DNA of 64,000 nt, taken from positions 186,001 through 250,000 of the forward strand of contig JAEHOE010000059.1 in NCBI GenBank assembly GCA_016858145.1, given 5' to 3'. The translations under genes were made by a program, and so were the position numbers. Positions 45,284 through 56,218 of the stretch are shown here, piece after piece; position 1 is the first letter of the stretch; the number at the start of each line of letters is the position of its first letter. Origin of the DNA: Edaphochlamys debaryana (lineage: Eukaryota > Chlorophyta > Chlorophyceae > Chlamydomonadales). The notes below the pieces were generated by a model. It saw nothing but the letters and a program-made list of their open reading frames with translations. It ran no database searches and was not told the origin of the DNA.

Positions 45284-48200
45284 ATGGCGGGCTTCGGCCC
45301 CATGCCTCGTTCTACGCTCTCCGCAGCGGTCCTCGCGATCTCCATCCTCATCAGCTCACACTTCACGACTGTGAGTATCGCGCCCAGCAGGATGGCCATA
45401 CACGAGGCGGGCTCTTGCAGCGGCTTTCCGGCACGACGTTACCCAACACTCGGACACGGGCATGCCTCGCCTTCCCCTCTGCATACCCCGCCCGGCCCCC
45501 GCCTCCCTCACATAACCGCAGGCCCAGCCCAGCTTCAGCCTTGCCCCGCCGCTCCCCAGCTTCCCCGGCCTCGAACCGCCGTCAGACGAGCCGACGCAAC
45601 CGCCTGACAGCCCGTGGGCCGAGCACTTCGACTTTCCACCCCCCGAGTGGGATGGCAGCGGCGGTCAGTCCTGGGGCAGACGCGTTGGGTGCTTGTAGGG
45701 GATAGGGGCGGTGAGGTCAGATTAGGCAGTTGAAGCACGTGATTTTGTGTGAGGCTGAGGAACACGGCTCCCTCTGCCTGGTGACTGCAGACTACTGGAC
45801 GCCTCCCTCGGACCTCTCCCAACCCCCTCCCTCCCCGAGGCTGGCCCGTCCCCCGCCGAGGCCCCGACGTGCGTGCGTGGGCCCAGGGCTGGAGTCCTGG
45901 GGTTCAGAAGCTCAGCAGTAAACAATGCGATGCCTTACTGCATAGCCGCTGGGGAGCTGGGGACAGGTGGGGAGGATGCGAAATTCAGAGCTGGATGGGT
46001 TCGGGCACAACTGCACGAGGGCTGGGCTGTGTCCCCGTGCTGACTTGGCATCCTTGTGCTGTGCACCACCACCCCCCTGTCGCCGTCATGGCCCTGCTGT
46101 CCCCCCCCCTGCAGGCCCTCCGTTCCCCCTGGCGCCGCCCTTCCAGCCGGCCCCGCCCTTCCAGCCCATGCCCCCCGAGCACCCGGACCTACCGCCCGAG
46201 CCGCCCTCGACCCCCGGCGAGCCGCCCGCCCCGCAGCTGCCCCTGCGCCTGGTGGGGGGAGCCAGCCCCAACGAGGGAGTGGTGCAGGTGGGGGGGGAGT
46301 TGGGGGGGAGTTGGGGGGGAGGTGGGGGGGAGTTGGGGGGGAGGTGGGGGGGAGTTGGGGGGGAGTTGGGGGGGAGTTGGGGGGGAGTTGGGGGGGAGTT
46401 GGGGGGGAGGTGGGGGGGAGGTGGGGGCCTGTGCATGCTCTTCTGCACAGTCGGCCCGCCGCTGCAAGCCCGCGGTTGTGCAAGCACAGCACGGGACCTG
46501 GTCCTCTGCAGACATGGTCCTCGAGATGTCCATCCAGGACGCGACCACCCACATTACGCAAGAACGACCCTCACTGTAGCAGCACAGCTTTTCACGCAGG
46601 CGCGCCGCGGAGCTTGCATGGCATGCCGGAAGCCAACCTCTTCCCCGCCCCCCCCCCCCGCCCCCGTGCCCCTGACGGATCTCTGGCCCCTGACGCCTTC
46701 CCTCGACCGTTGCCCCCTCACCCCCCGGCCGGATCCACATCCCATTGTTGCCCCCACCAGGTGTACGACGACAAAGCGGCCGTGTGGGGAGCCTTCTGTG
46801 TGCCCGAGAACCAGTTCACCAGCAACCCCCCCGCCGACATCGATGTGGCCAAGCTCCTGTGCCGCCAGGTGCGGGCCCGGGGGGGGGACTCCTGCAGGGG
46901 TCTGACTTGGGGAAGTCCTAGGCTTCAGGGGATGCTAGCTGCACTCTCGTCAGCGCCCGTCAAGCAAGGGTCTCAGGTCTCCGAGTTCTTCGGGGCGGGC
47001 AGGCAGGGTGTGGGGTGGCAAGCCATGCGATTGACGGGCTTTATTGGGACCTAGTGCCTGTGGGATTGGGCCTGGAAAAGGCACTTAAGCAGGCTCCAGG
47101 TTGAGACCCCGCCCTGACAGGGCCCTGACAGGGTCTTCCCCACCCCACCCCCCTCCGCCTCCACGCAGCTGGGCCTTCCCTGGTTCGGAGCTCGCCTGGC
47201 GGACACCCGGGGCTTCCCCAACGGCACGGCGGCGGGCGAGGGGCTCCAGGGGTTGGTGGTGGGGCCGGCCAGCTACACCATGTGAGGATGCCGATCTGGA
47301 TCTGGATCTGACTTGAGATGCCGATTGGGATGTGGTTGGATGCGGGCCGTTATGAGGGCGCGCACGGCCTAGCCAGTGCCGGTGCGGGCCCCGCTGCAGG
47401 CTCAGCGGAGCGGCATTGCCGGCTGGACTCACCACGGGGCCTCGACAGGTGCTGAGGGTGTGTTTGATGACGGCCCCTTCCCTTCAGGTGCCAGAACTCG
47501 GCCACAGCGGCCTCTGTGTTTGACTGCGCCGAGGTGGGTCGGGGCCGGGGCCCCAGTAATGCCACGGGCGCGCCTTGCGTAGGTGCGCTCGGCAGGCCTC
47601 GGCAGGCCCTAGCGCATGCTGTTGGTGTTCGTGCGCGGGCGAGGAAGGGCAGAGGCATCGAGCACCCTGCTGTGCGAGGGCCGCTGCTGAGCGCAGGCCC
47701 CGCCCCCCCTCCACCCCACTCACCCGGCCCTCATGTCGGCCGCAGGTGGAGGTTGTGGCGGAGCCGCAGCCGCACTGCAACGCCGCCGCACGGCTGGTGG
47801 TGGGGCCGGAGCGACGCAACTTTGTGCCAACGGGCGTCGTGTGCCAGGGTGGGTGGGCTGGATGCGTGGGCGGGCTTGAGGATGGGCTGTGGTTGTAGTG
47901 GTGAAGTGGGCACTCGGGTCATGTGGCATTCGGTGACTCAGAAGTATGTACTCGTAATGAGAGCGTGTCATATGGCCCATGCAGAGACTGCCCCCATCTC
48001 TGCGCCGCCGCCGCCACCGTCTCCGCCCCTGCCGCCTATCGTCCCACGCGGCCCTGCCGTCAACTACACCACTCGGTGCGTAGGGGTCCTCACTTGAGAC
48101 TCGGCTCGTGGAGCCCTGGTGCCAACCCACCAACACGCATCGAACTAGCTTGATTTGACGATTGAAGCGGATGTTAGCAAACTCGTGGTGCGGGCAAGTT

Positions 48201-51200
48201 CAGCCGACGTCTGACAGCTGCACCCCACTCCGCCTCTCCGCGCAGCATCGTGAACGCCAAGACGGGCACGGAGCTCGACCCCAACGGCACCCGCGTCAGC
48301 CGGGGGCGGCTCGAGGTGCTTCTCCCCGGGCCCGGGGGGGGCCCGCCCGTGTGGGGCACCGTGTGCTCCATGCAGTGGGACAACTCGCCCTGGCTGCCCC
48401 TGGCCCAGGTGGGAGGGCGGGAGCAGGGGAGGTGGGAGTCGGGAGGTGTCAGGGGTGCAGGGTGGGAGGAGGGAGGCGGGGTGCGGGAGCGGGAGGGAGA
48501 GGATGCCCTCTCTGGAACCCCTCGGACCGTCGGCTAGGGAGGGTGCTCTGCGCACCGCTGGGTAGGCCGGACGTGCCAGCCGCAAGCCCGGAACACGCCT
48601 GCCGCTCGGCCCCGCTCCGCACGGTAGAAGACGGCTGGGAGCCGAGTGCGGTCACCTGCACCGGCAGGTGTCAGTCCGCTGGAAGCATCCACAGCCATGT
48701 TCAAACCAGTGCTGTCACCTGCTCTACCCTCCATCCACTGCCCAGCGCCCACTGCGTTGACCTGGCCGCCCACAAGAGGTAGTCCACCCTCAACCCCTCC
48801 CCTCCGCAACCCTCTCCGCAGTACGCCTGCCGCGCCGCCGGCCTGCCATGGCGCTACCCCGTCCTCGAGACGGCACGGTGGTCGGCCCGCCTGGCGCCCC
48901 CCTCCGTCCCCATGCACTGGCTCTATGCGGAGGCCTGCGAGCTGACCCCACAGGGCCTGGCGTGCGGCCTGGTGGCGGGGCCGCAGCAAGCGGCGGAACT
49001 GCTCAACGCCAGCCGGATCGCGGCTGGATCCAGCGGAGGCGGGGCCGTGGATCTGGATCGCGGCGTGCGGCTGGATCTCAAGTTCGCGCTGGAGCGCTGC
49101 GATGTGGAGAAGAGCCTGGGCCACGTGCGGGATCTGTTTGTGGTGTGCGATGGTGGGTGCATCCTCCGCGGGGGGGAGGGATGCCGGGTGCGGAGGGGGG
49201 GGCCGTGGCGCCTGTGCAGCGGCACCACTCTGGGGAGGCGGGGTACCAAGGGGCCAATGTACAAAAAAAACGATTGCCCCCACCCAACCTCGCCCGTCGC
49301 AGACACTGCGCCCCCCCCGGACCCGGTGATGTCCTCCCCGCCCTCCCCGCCACCCTCGCCGCCCCTGGCTGTCCTGAACGACGTTCAGCTGCGAGCCACA
49401 GAGGTGTTCGACGGAGTGGTGGGTCCCGACGGAGCATGCCCCGCGCCAATCGCGGAGCTGCGATTCTTTTTATTTGCACCGCCCTTTCTGCCGTCCTTTG
49501 CATGCTCGACCCTTCCTTTTCACCCACCCTTGAACCCTGCCCCTGACTCCACGCCCCCTCAGTACGCCATGGTGGAGCTGGGCGTGTCACTGACCCCCCC
49601 TCCCCCCCTCTCACCCTCCCCTTTCCCTCAATTCCCCCCCCCCATGCCCTCCCCCTCAGTACGCCATGGTAGAGCTAGGCGTGCGGCCCAGCGCCAGCGC
49701 CGAACCCGTGTGGGGCACCGTGTGCGCTGGGCCCTGGGCCGACCCTAGCACCAGCACCTTTGGCGCCGACACGGCCGCCGCCGCGGCGCTGTGCCACCAG
49801 CTCTCGGCCGGCCGCCGCAAGTACGGCTACTGGCTGGCCCCGGGGGCTGACGTGGCACTGCCCGGAGCTGCCGTACCGCCGTACCGGCAGCGGTCACGTG
49901 TGCCCGTGGTGGCCCGGGGGGTGGACTGCGGACGCGTGCCGGTGACGGAGGAGGCGCCGGCGGTGTGGACGGGCGACTCGGGGAGCGGGGGCGCGGTGGG
50001 GTCGGCACCCAACATCAGTGCCTGCAGGTGGGCGGGGTGCTGGGAGAAGGGAGGGGCGGGAAGAGACGGTGGTTTGCGAGGGCGATCGGAAGGAGACGGG
50101 AGGGAACGGGGAGGTTAGGGGATAGAGGCGTTGTTCAAGGTGCGGAGCTGGTATTCATGAGGAAGGCCGTGGCTGAAAGACAACTCCATGCAAAGAACAC
50201 AGAAAGCTGGTCTGACCCCACGCCTTGTCTCTTGCCCTCCCCCTCCCCCTCCTCAGGGTCCATGTTGCCGACCCCCTCCCCTCCGACCCCAACTGCGGCC
50301 AGTTGCCGCCCTGGTCGCTCCAGCTGCTGGCCTGCACGAGTGAGCAGCCGCACGGGGTGGCCCGCAATGGGGCCTGCCGGGTCCGTAGCGGGATTGGGAG
50401 TGGTTTTACCTAGCGGCAGGAAGGTGTTGTTGCAGCCGTACTGCTGCGCTTGACCAGCCGGGCTCCAACCACCGGCATGCTCTTTTGCCCGCCCTGACAC
50501 TGTGGGCCCCGCCCTCCCTCACCCCCCACCCCCACCCCTCTGCAGCCGTGGGCCAGGGCACCACCCCCGGCATCATCTCGCTCCGACTGGCCAGCGGCAG
50601 CAACAGCAGCTGGGGCCGCCTGGAGGTGGTCATCACGGGGTGAGGCCTGCGGGGTGGGGCCTGCGGGGTGGGCCCTGTGGGGTGGGGCCTCGGGGGGTGA
50701 GGCCCGCCACACCAGCAGGGTGGATCGTCCCCCGTTCCAGCCGCTTAGCCGCTTGCTGGTGCCTCGCAAGGGGTTTGGGGCACCATGATGACGACGCACC
50801 GTCTGCGCTTTGTGGCCCTCGGCATCCCCCAGGGCGGAGATCGCGGCCGGGTGGCAGTCTGTGTGCTCCAACGGGTTCACGATACACCACGCCGAGGTGA
50901 GGGGCTGGCTTGGAGGGACGGGTACATCTTGTGCCCGTCACCCCCACACACCTCGTCCTCGCACGTCCCCGGGAACATATCAACGTACGGGGTCTCAGCT
51001 TCTGACCATTCAGCATTACGTGCAGTTTGCCGTGCTTCGCTGACTTGCACAGTCTGTCTGCTTCCTCGGCGGTTGGTGGGGGCGCTGGCCCACCAGGGCC
51101 AACACACGCTTACACGAATCCGACCCCCCTTTCATCCCCGCCCCCCCCTCGCCCCAGGCCGTGTGCCGTGACCTGGGCCTGGGCTGGACCGAGGCCCGGA

Positions 51201-51922
51201 TCCTGCCGACCACCGCCGTACCAACCGTCAACGGCTCCGTGCCGGTCGGCATGGACACGGTGTCGTGCGATACGGCCTTCTTCCCGCTGTACTACCTGGG
51301 GGACGATGCGCCGTACCATTTCCAGTCCCGTACATCCTTCATGCGGGATTGCGGCCTGGACCAGGGCTTCAGTGCGCTGCCCTCGTGCGGCCCCGAGGAC
51401 GCCGTTGTGATGGCCTGCGGAGGGAACTGTGAGTCAGGGCATGGGCGGGGTGGGAATTGGGGAAACACTTGACGGGGGGGGTGTTCAGCACGGGAGGGAT
51501 CTGCTGGGGATTCGTGTCTGAAGAGGTATGGGCCTGCAGAGGAAGGACAAGGGGACGCTGGGCCGGGGCGAGGCGGGGGGGCTTCCGCGTGCGTGGGGCA
51601 TGGTATTCAAGTCTTGCGGCCGTTGGCCGTGGGGCGTGGTGTCCTGGCCAGGAGCCGTCCCAAAGTCGTTCCAGGTGGGGCGGGCGGCTGTTGTTGGCCC
51701 GGGCTTACTCACACATTCCCGTTTCACCCCACCCCTGCGCCCTCGGCGCCCGCAGCCCCTCCACTGCCGCGCCCGCCGCCCAGCCCTTCGCCCCCTCCCG
51801 TCTACGGCAGCCCCTCGACCCCCACCTACGGTTCCCCCCCGACGTACGGCTCATACGGCTCGTACGGCGGGTACGGGGGCGGGACCCCACCCACCGGCGG
51901 CCGCCGGGCACTACGCACCTGA
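45284..51922 (+). CDS. SRCR gene B: secreted scavenger-receptor-type protein, 18 exons, 865 aa
   Basis: The cleanest member of the family. Exons: 45284-45370, 45522-45663, 45791-45868, 46115-46287, 46761-46868, 47169-47281, 47488-47533, 47746-47848, 47985-48075, 48246-48408, 48822-49152, 49303-49418, 49660-50027, 50257-50339, 50546-50639, 50833-50896, 51158-51428, 51756-51922; all phases agree. Exon 1 is a signal peptide (LSAAVLAISILISS core). A Pro-rich linker follows, then four SRCR-like modules: LPLRLVGG...WGAFCVP...LLCRQLGLPW; GRLEVLLP...PVWGTVC...YACRAAGLPW; YAMVELGVRP...PVWGTVC...ALCHQL; and the canonical WGRLEVVI...QSVCSNGF...AVCRDLGLGW...VVMACGG. Pro-rich hinges with SPPSPPPSPP separate them. 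The tail PSPSPPPVYGS and GSYGSYGGYGG resembles wall or matrix glycoproteins. Binding of an extracellular ligand, or a matrix role, is inference. Confidence 0.88.
46288..46425 (+). repeat. G-rich minisatellite starting at SRCR-B exon 4 donor
   Basis: Units of about 11-12 bp alternate GAGTTGGGGGG and GAGGTGGGGGG. They begin at the true donor CAG|GTGGGG, so several units look like extra donors (GAG|GTGGGG). The same place in SRCR-A has one or two such units only. Confidence 0.9.
49560..49590 (+). repeat. Copy of SRCR-B exon 13 5' edge with acceptor
   Basis: CAG|TACGCCATGGTGGAGCTGG at 49560 precedes the true exon start at 49660 by about 97 bp and then runs into intron-like sequence (GTCACTGACC). 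The matching copy in SRCR-A shares the TCACTGACC flank, so the duplication predates the gene duplication or was copied by conversion. Confidence 0.92.
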
Positions 51923-52970
51923 GGCCAGGAACGCCTCGTGGATGGGGCGTTAGGGATCGGGATCCATGAAATCCAGGAATCTAGGATCCAGGCCAACGCC
52001 TGCATGGTGGGAACCAGTCGGACCAACCTGCATGCGTGGGTGCGGCCTGCGGAGCCCTTGCGCACTGGAAACGGACCTGCAGGAATCCAGGAATCCAGGA
52101 TCCAGGTCAAACCCAGGTGGGATTGAGTCGATTGGTGGGGCACCAGTGTGGGGCCGCGGGCTTGATGCTGGGGCCAACACACCTTCCAACGGGACGGGGC
52201 CGGCACAGCTCAGCGCACGGCCCCGGGGCTAGAGAGGAGATGGTGGCTGTAGCGAGGGAAGCCAGCGCCCCGAGGGAAGCCGCCGTGACGGGATGGATCT
52301 GAGGCTCAGGACGGCCCCGTGAACACAGACATCCGCCGCCCCAGGCGCCCCGATCTCCGGCGGGGTTTGAGGGTGGCCGACGGGGCAAGTGGGCGCACTG
52401 TGGAGGCGAGGCAGCCAAGGTCTCCATCGGGGCACCCGCAGAGGTGGGAGAGCGAGTGCACGCGTGGCTGGTGTGTGGCACCAAGCCTAGCTGGCTGGGA
52501 GTGCCGAGGAAGCGAGTGTGTGGGTAGGGTGAAGCGAGAAGGTACTGTGCTCGCAGGTGGAACTCGCAGGGTTCGCAGGGGGCGTGTGTCGTGTGTCGGG
52601 CGTGCCAACGTATGTATGATCAGGCTCCAGGGTGCAGGGCATTGTGTGCTTGCGTGGCGTGACATCTGTGTGAGCGAATTGTCGAAGCGGGGAACCGAGG
52701 AAGCGAGTGTGGGGAAAGGAGACACGGGAGACGAGGAACGCGATAAGCAGGCCAGCAAAGTGCAACGATTGCACTGGTCGGCAACTATCCGCAGCCCTGC
52801 TCTGGCGAGCCTAATGCGGCGTCACCTTACCAGGCAGCGAGTGTGGGGGGGTTCGGCGGGTTGCAGCAGGGTTCAGACACGGGGAAAGCGCGGGAAAGCC
52901 CAAACCGGTATCGCCCCGACCCCAAATATGTAATTACAAGCCACAAGACACCTTACATATCAGCTGCGCT
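51923..52970. other. SRCR-B 3' region and ankyrin-gene upstream region
   Basis: No supported gene. Short direct repeats of GGAATCCAGGATCCAGG type occur at about 51966-51993 and 52079-52107. A TGTAA lies at 52929, only about 40 bp before the ankyrin ATG, so the two transcripts may abut or overlap. Confidence 0.5.
52929..52933 (+). other. Candidate poly(A) signal TGTAA, SRCR-B
   Basis: About 1.0 kb after the SRCR-B stop. It sits inside the likely 5' UTR or promoter of the ankyrin gene, so its use would make the genes nearly contiguous. Confidence 0.35.
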
Positions 52971-54990
52971 ATGGATTCATACCAGGATGCGCTCGCGGAG
53001 GTCTGCGGCCCAGACATCCTCGGCCGCGTCGCGAGCTTCTTACCGCCCAACGAGATCGCTTGCTCACTGAGATTCGTAAACCGCGCTACAGCTGGGCAGT
53101 TCAGGGAGCACGCGACAGTGCGGCTCTCGGTACCCGTTCCGCGCCATGCCTTCACCGCGCACTGGTCCGCGCCGAATGCCTGCCACGCCCTCTCCCTCGG
53201 GCGTCGGCAACAGCTGCTTTGCCTGACAGCGGCCAGCGGGGATGTGGCGAACCTGGAGGTGGCGCTGGCGGCCGCGGGGCTGTGCCCGACCGTGCAGCTG
53301 ATGGCGGCAGCGGCCACGGCCGGCCAGCTGCGCGTGTGCCGCTGGCTGGCGGAGCAGGGGTGCCCTCTGGAGGGATCACCCAAGCAGCACTGCCCGCTTA
53401 TCGCTGCCGCCAAGGGCGGCCATGCGGAGATCTGCGAGTGGCTCCTGGAGCAGGGGTGCGCATGGAGCAGGGACTGCGTTACCTCGGCTGCGGCGGGGTC
53501 CCACCTCGAGCTCATGCGGTCCCTGTTACACAAGGCGCCCCCTAGCGCCAGGGGCGATATTTTTGAGGCTGAACAGCTTATGGCGGCCGCGGCGGGCTGC
53601 GACCTGCCTACCATCAAGAAGCTATGGAGCGAGCGGGTCAACGTGGAGTCCGAGGGGCCGCTGTGGGGTCTGTGCCGGGGCTTTGCTGCCCGCAACGCCG
53701 CCCGCAGCCCCACACCCGACTGGGCGGCCAAGGTGGCGTGGTGCCTCGAGGAGGTGCGAGGGCGAGAACGGTGAGCATGCGACAGCAGCATGCACTCCAA
53801 AATGGGCGATACACTGTAGGGCATGCACTTCAAAGGGGATCGCGGCTCTGCTGGGGTTGATCGTGGACAGCCAAAGTAGAAGGGGCAGGTGAGGAACATC
53901 CCATGCATGGCCGCCTCTGCCGCCCCTCATGCCAAGCTCCTCCCTCTGTTGCTTGCCAGTACAGGCAACGGGGGGGCGGCATGAAGCTACAGTTGTGGCA
54001 AGTGCCGCCTCCTGCCCCGACGCCCTCGCCCGGCTGACCGTGCTGGAGGAGGGCATGGGTCTTCGGGCAGACTTCACCGCCATGCTGGCTGCAATCGGGA
54101 GCGGCCGTGTGGACGCCGTGCGCTGGCTGCTCGCCCAGGGCTTGAAGCCAACGGGTGGAGAGGCGGTTCTGCAGGCCGCAGAGCGGGGCCACACGGAGGT
54201 GCTGAGGGCGCTGCACGTCGCGGGCTGCGAGGTACCCCCGCCTGGTCAGCTGGTGGCCTCTGCGTGTTCCTCTGGGAGCATTGAGACGGTCAGCTGGGCG
54301 GTGGAGACGCTCGGAGCCGAAGCGCTGCACGCCGCAGGGCCCGGGGCCTTCGATGCGGCGCTCCGGTCCGGGAGCCTGGAGCTGGTGACGTGGCTGCGCG
54401 AGCGGGGCGCGGAGCCTGAGGAGGAGGAGGATCCCATGCCCTCTGCTGTCGAGGGCGGCTGCGTGGCTGCGCTCGAGCGACTGCCGGAGTGGGGCGCAGA
54501 TCTGCAGGTGAGGGCGAGCATGCGGCGGGCATTAGTGACACGCATGCGCGCCCTGTTCGCCACTCCCGCCTGTCGGCTGTATGGCACTGGCTCCCCCGCG
54601 CACATCCTCTACGCCCAACATCTCAACCTCGGCTCTTTCCTCTTCTGTACCTTGCCTGCACTCTGCCCCCCCCAGTATATGTACAGCCCGCACACCGATC
54701 TGTACCTCCCGGCGGCACGGGCCGGCGACCTGCTGACGCTGGAGGCCCTGCGGCGCCTGGGCGTGCCCCCGGGGACCACACGCCCGCAGAGGACCGCCCT
54801 GTTGGTGAAGGCGATAGGGGGCGAGGCGCCACTGCCGGCGCTGCGCTGGCTGGCGCAGGCCGTGGGTGCGGTGGACTGGGCCGCGGCGGAGGAGGCGGCC
54901 GACGGCGCGCGCAACCTGGCGGGGTGGAGGGACGAGGTGCGGGCGTGGGTGCAGGCCCAGGCCCAGGCCCAGGGCCAGGCCGGGGCGTAG
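52971..54990 (+). CDS. Ankyrin-repeat protein with F-box-like N-terminus, 3 exons, 546 aa
   Basis: Exons 52971-53753, 53965-54507 and 54676-54990 join in phase. Residues about 10-50 (ILGRVASFLPPNEIACSLRF) look like the F-box-like start common in chlamydomonad ankyrin proteins. Then come ankyrin-type repeats of about 30 residues, for example AAATAGQLRVCRWLAEQGCP, AAKGGHAEICEWLLEQGC, AIGSGRVDAVRWLLAQGL and AAERGHTEVLRALHVAGCE, continuing to ARAGDLLTLEALRRLGVP in exon 3. Such repeats mediate protein binding. If the N-terminus is a true F-box, the protein could be a substrate receptor of an SCF ubiquitin ligase, but this is unproven. It ends with an Ala-Gln tail. It interrupts the SRCR family and is not obviously related to it. 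Confidence 0.88.
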
Positions 54991-56218
54991 TCTCAGGGGC
55001 AAAGAGTAGCACGGGAGGGGAGGGGGCCTGGGTGGGGCAGCTGAGTTTGCGTGTTTTGCGCGGACTGCGGGCTCAAGGGGCGGTGTTTATGAACGTAGCC
55101 GAGGAGGCGCTGAGGCTGGCGGGGTCAATTCAATGTGCAGTTAGCCGGACATGCCGCCCCAGCCGGTGATGCGAGGCTTGCGGGGTGCGTTGGTAGGGAT
55201 CCAGCGTGGCAGCCGCCAGCCTTAATGGGGGTGGGAGGAGCGACATGTGATAAGCGTGTGATCGTCGGTTGCCCTCTCTGGCTGACTGCCAGCAGCCTGC
55301 ATCAAATGAGCAGGTTTCAGTGCAATGTGTGTGACTACTTGGGTGCTGTTCGCCGCCTGTAGCTTGAGGCATAGGCGGAAAGCGTGCTGTAGATGGAAAG
55401 GAGGACGGGTGGAAGGAGGGACTCTGGAGTGAGGAGGGGAACGGTGACACGGGGCTACGCTCCTTACGGGAGCAGCAGTATCAAGTGCGAGCTACCACTA
55501 ACGCGCTGTCTCAGTGGGAAGCGGCTTGCCCTGGCGGTTGGTGGTGCGGGTCAACCAACGCGTACATGTTCGCCGGACATGAACCTGCGATCAACTCCCT
55601 CGCCTTGCTCCGACGGCACCAGCGTCTTCTCTGCCTTGCGCTGATGTGAGCAGTGGTGGTGCCCGCAAGCCCCTTCGCCTCGGCCCCGACAGCATCTTCT
55701 CATGTACGATTGTAACGTTAAATAGTTCGACGTCGGGCCTGGAGCGATTACTGCCGACAGACGCCGCATGACGACAACGTTGCGCTGTATGCAAGGCGAG
55801 CAGTGTGCGCGTCGCAGCTAATCGGCGCGAAGGTAGGCTTTGCGGCAATTGGATTTCATGTCGTGGACAGGGGCTGGCTGGCTGGTTTTTGCTTTACTCT
55901 TTACCTCTTTTGGAACTCGCTAGCACATTGGAGCTGCCACGAGGAGACAAAGCAGCGTGCACGCGGGCAAGCCCAAACGGGCACCGCCACGCTCGTCTCC
56001 ACAGAAGAGGCCGACACCGCCATGGTTTCAGATATCATAAGACTAGGGTAGTCTTCGCTGCTTTGTAGAGGTGTGACCGTGAGCCGGCAACACCATTTGC
56101 GCAGCGCCAGTTCCGCGCCGTGAGCTGCGGTCCTCTCGCGGTGAAGCAGTGTCCAGCAGCCAGCTATCGTCGGCGTCAGAGGCAGGGCTACTTTGATCGG
56201 GCCCGCCAGGCGCGACGA
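54991..56218. other. Ankyrin-gene 3' region and SRCR-C upstream region
   Basis: No supported gene. A TGTAA lies at 55711. The open frames are short and without motifs. Confidence 0.5.
55711..55715 (+). other. Candidate poly(A) signal TGTAA, ankyrin gene
   Basis: About 720 bp after the stop, in an AT-richer patch (TTGTAACGTTAAATAG). Confidence 0.45.
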
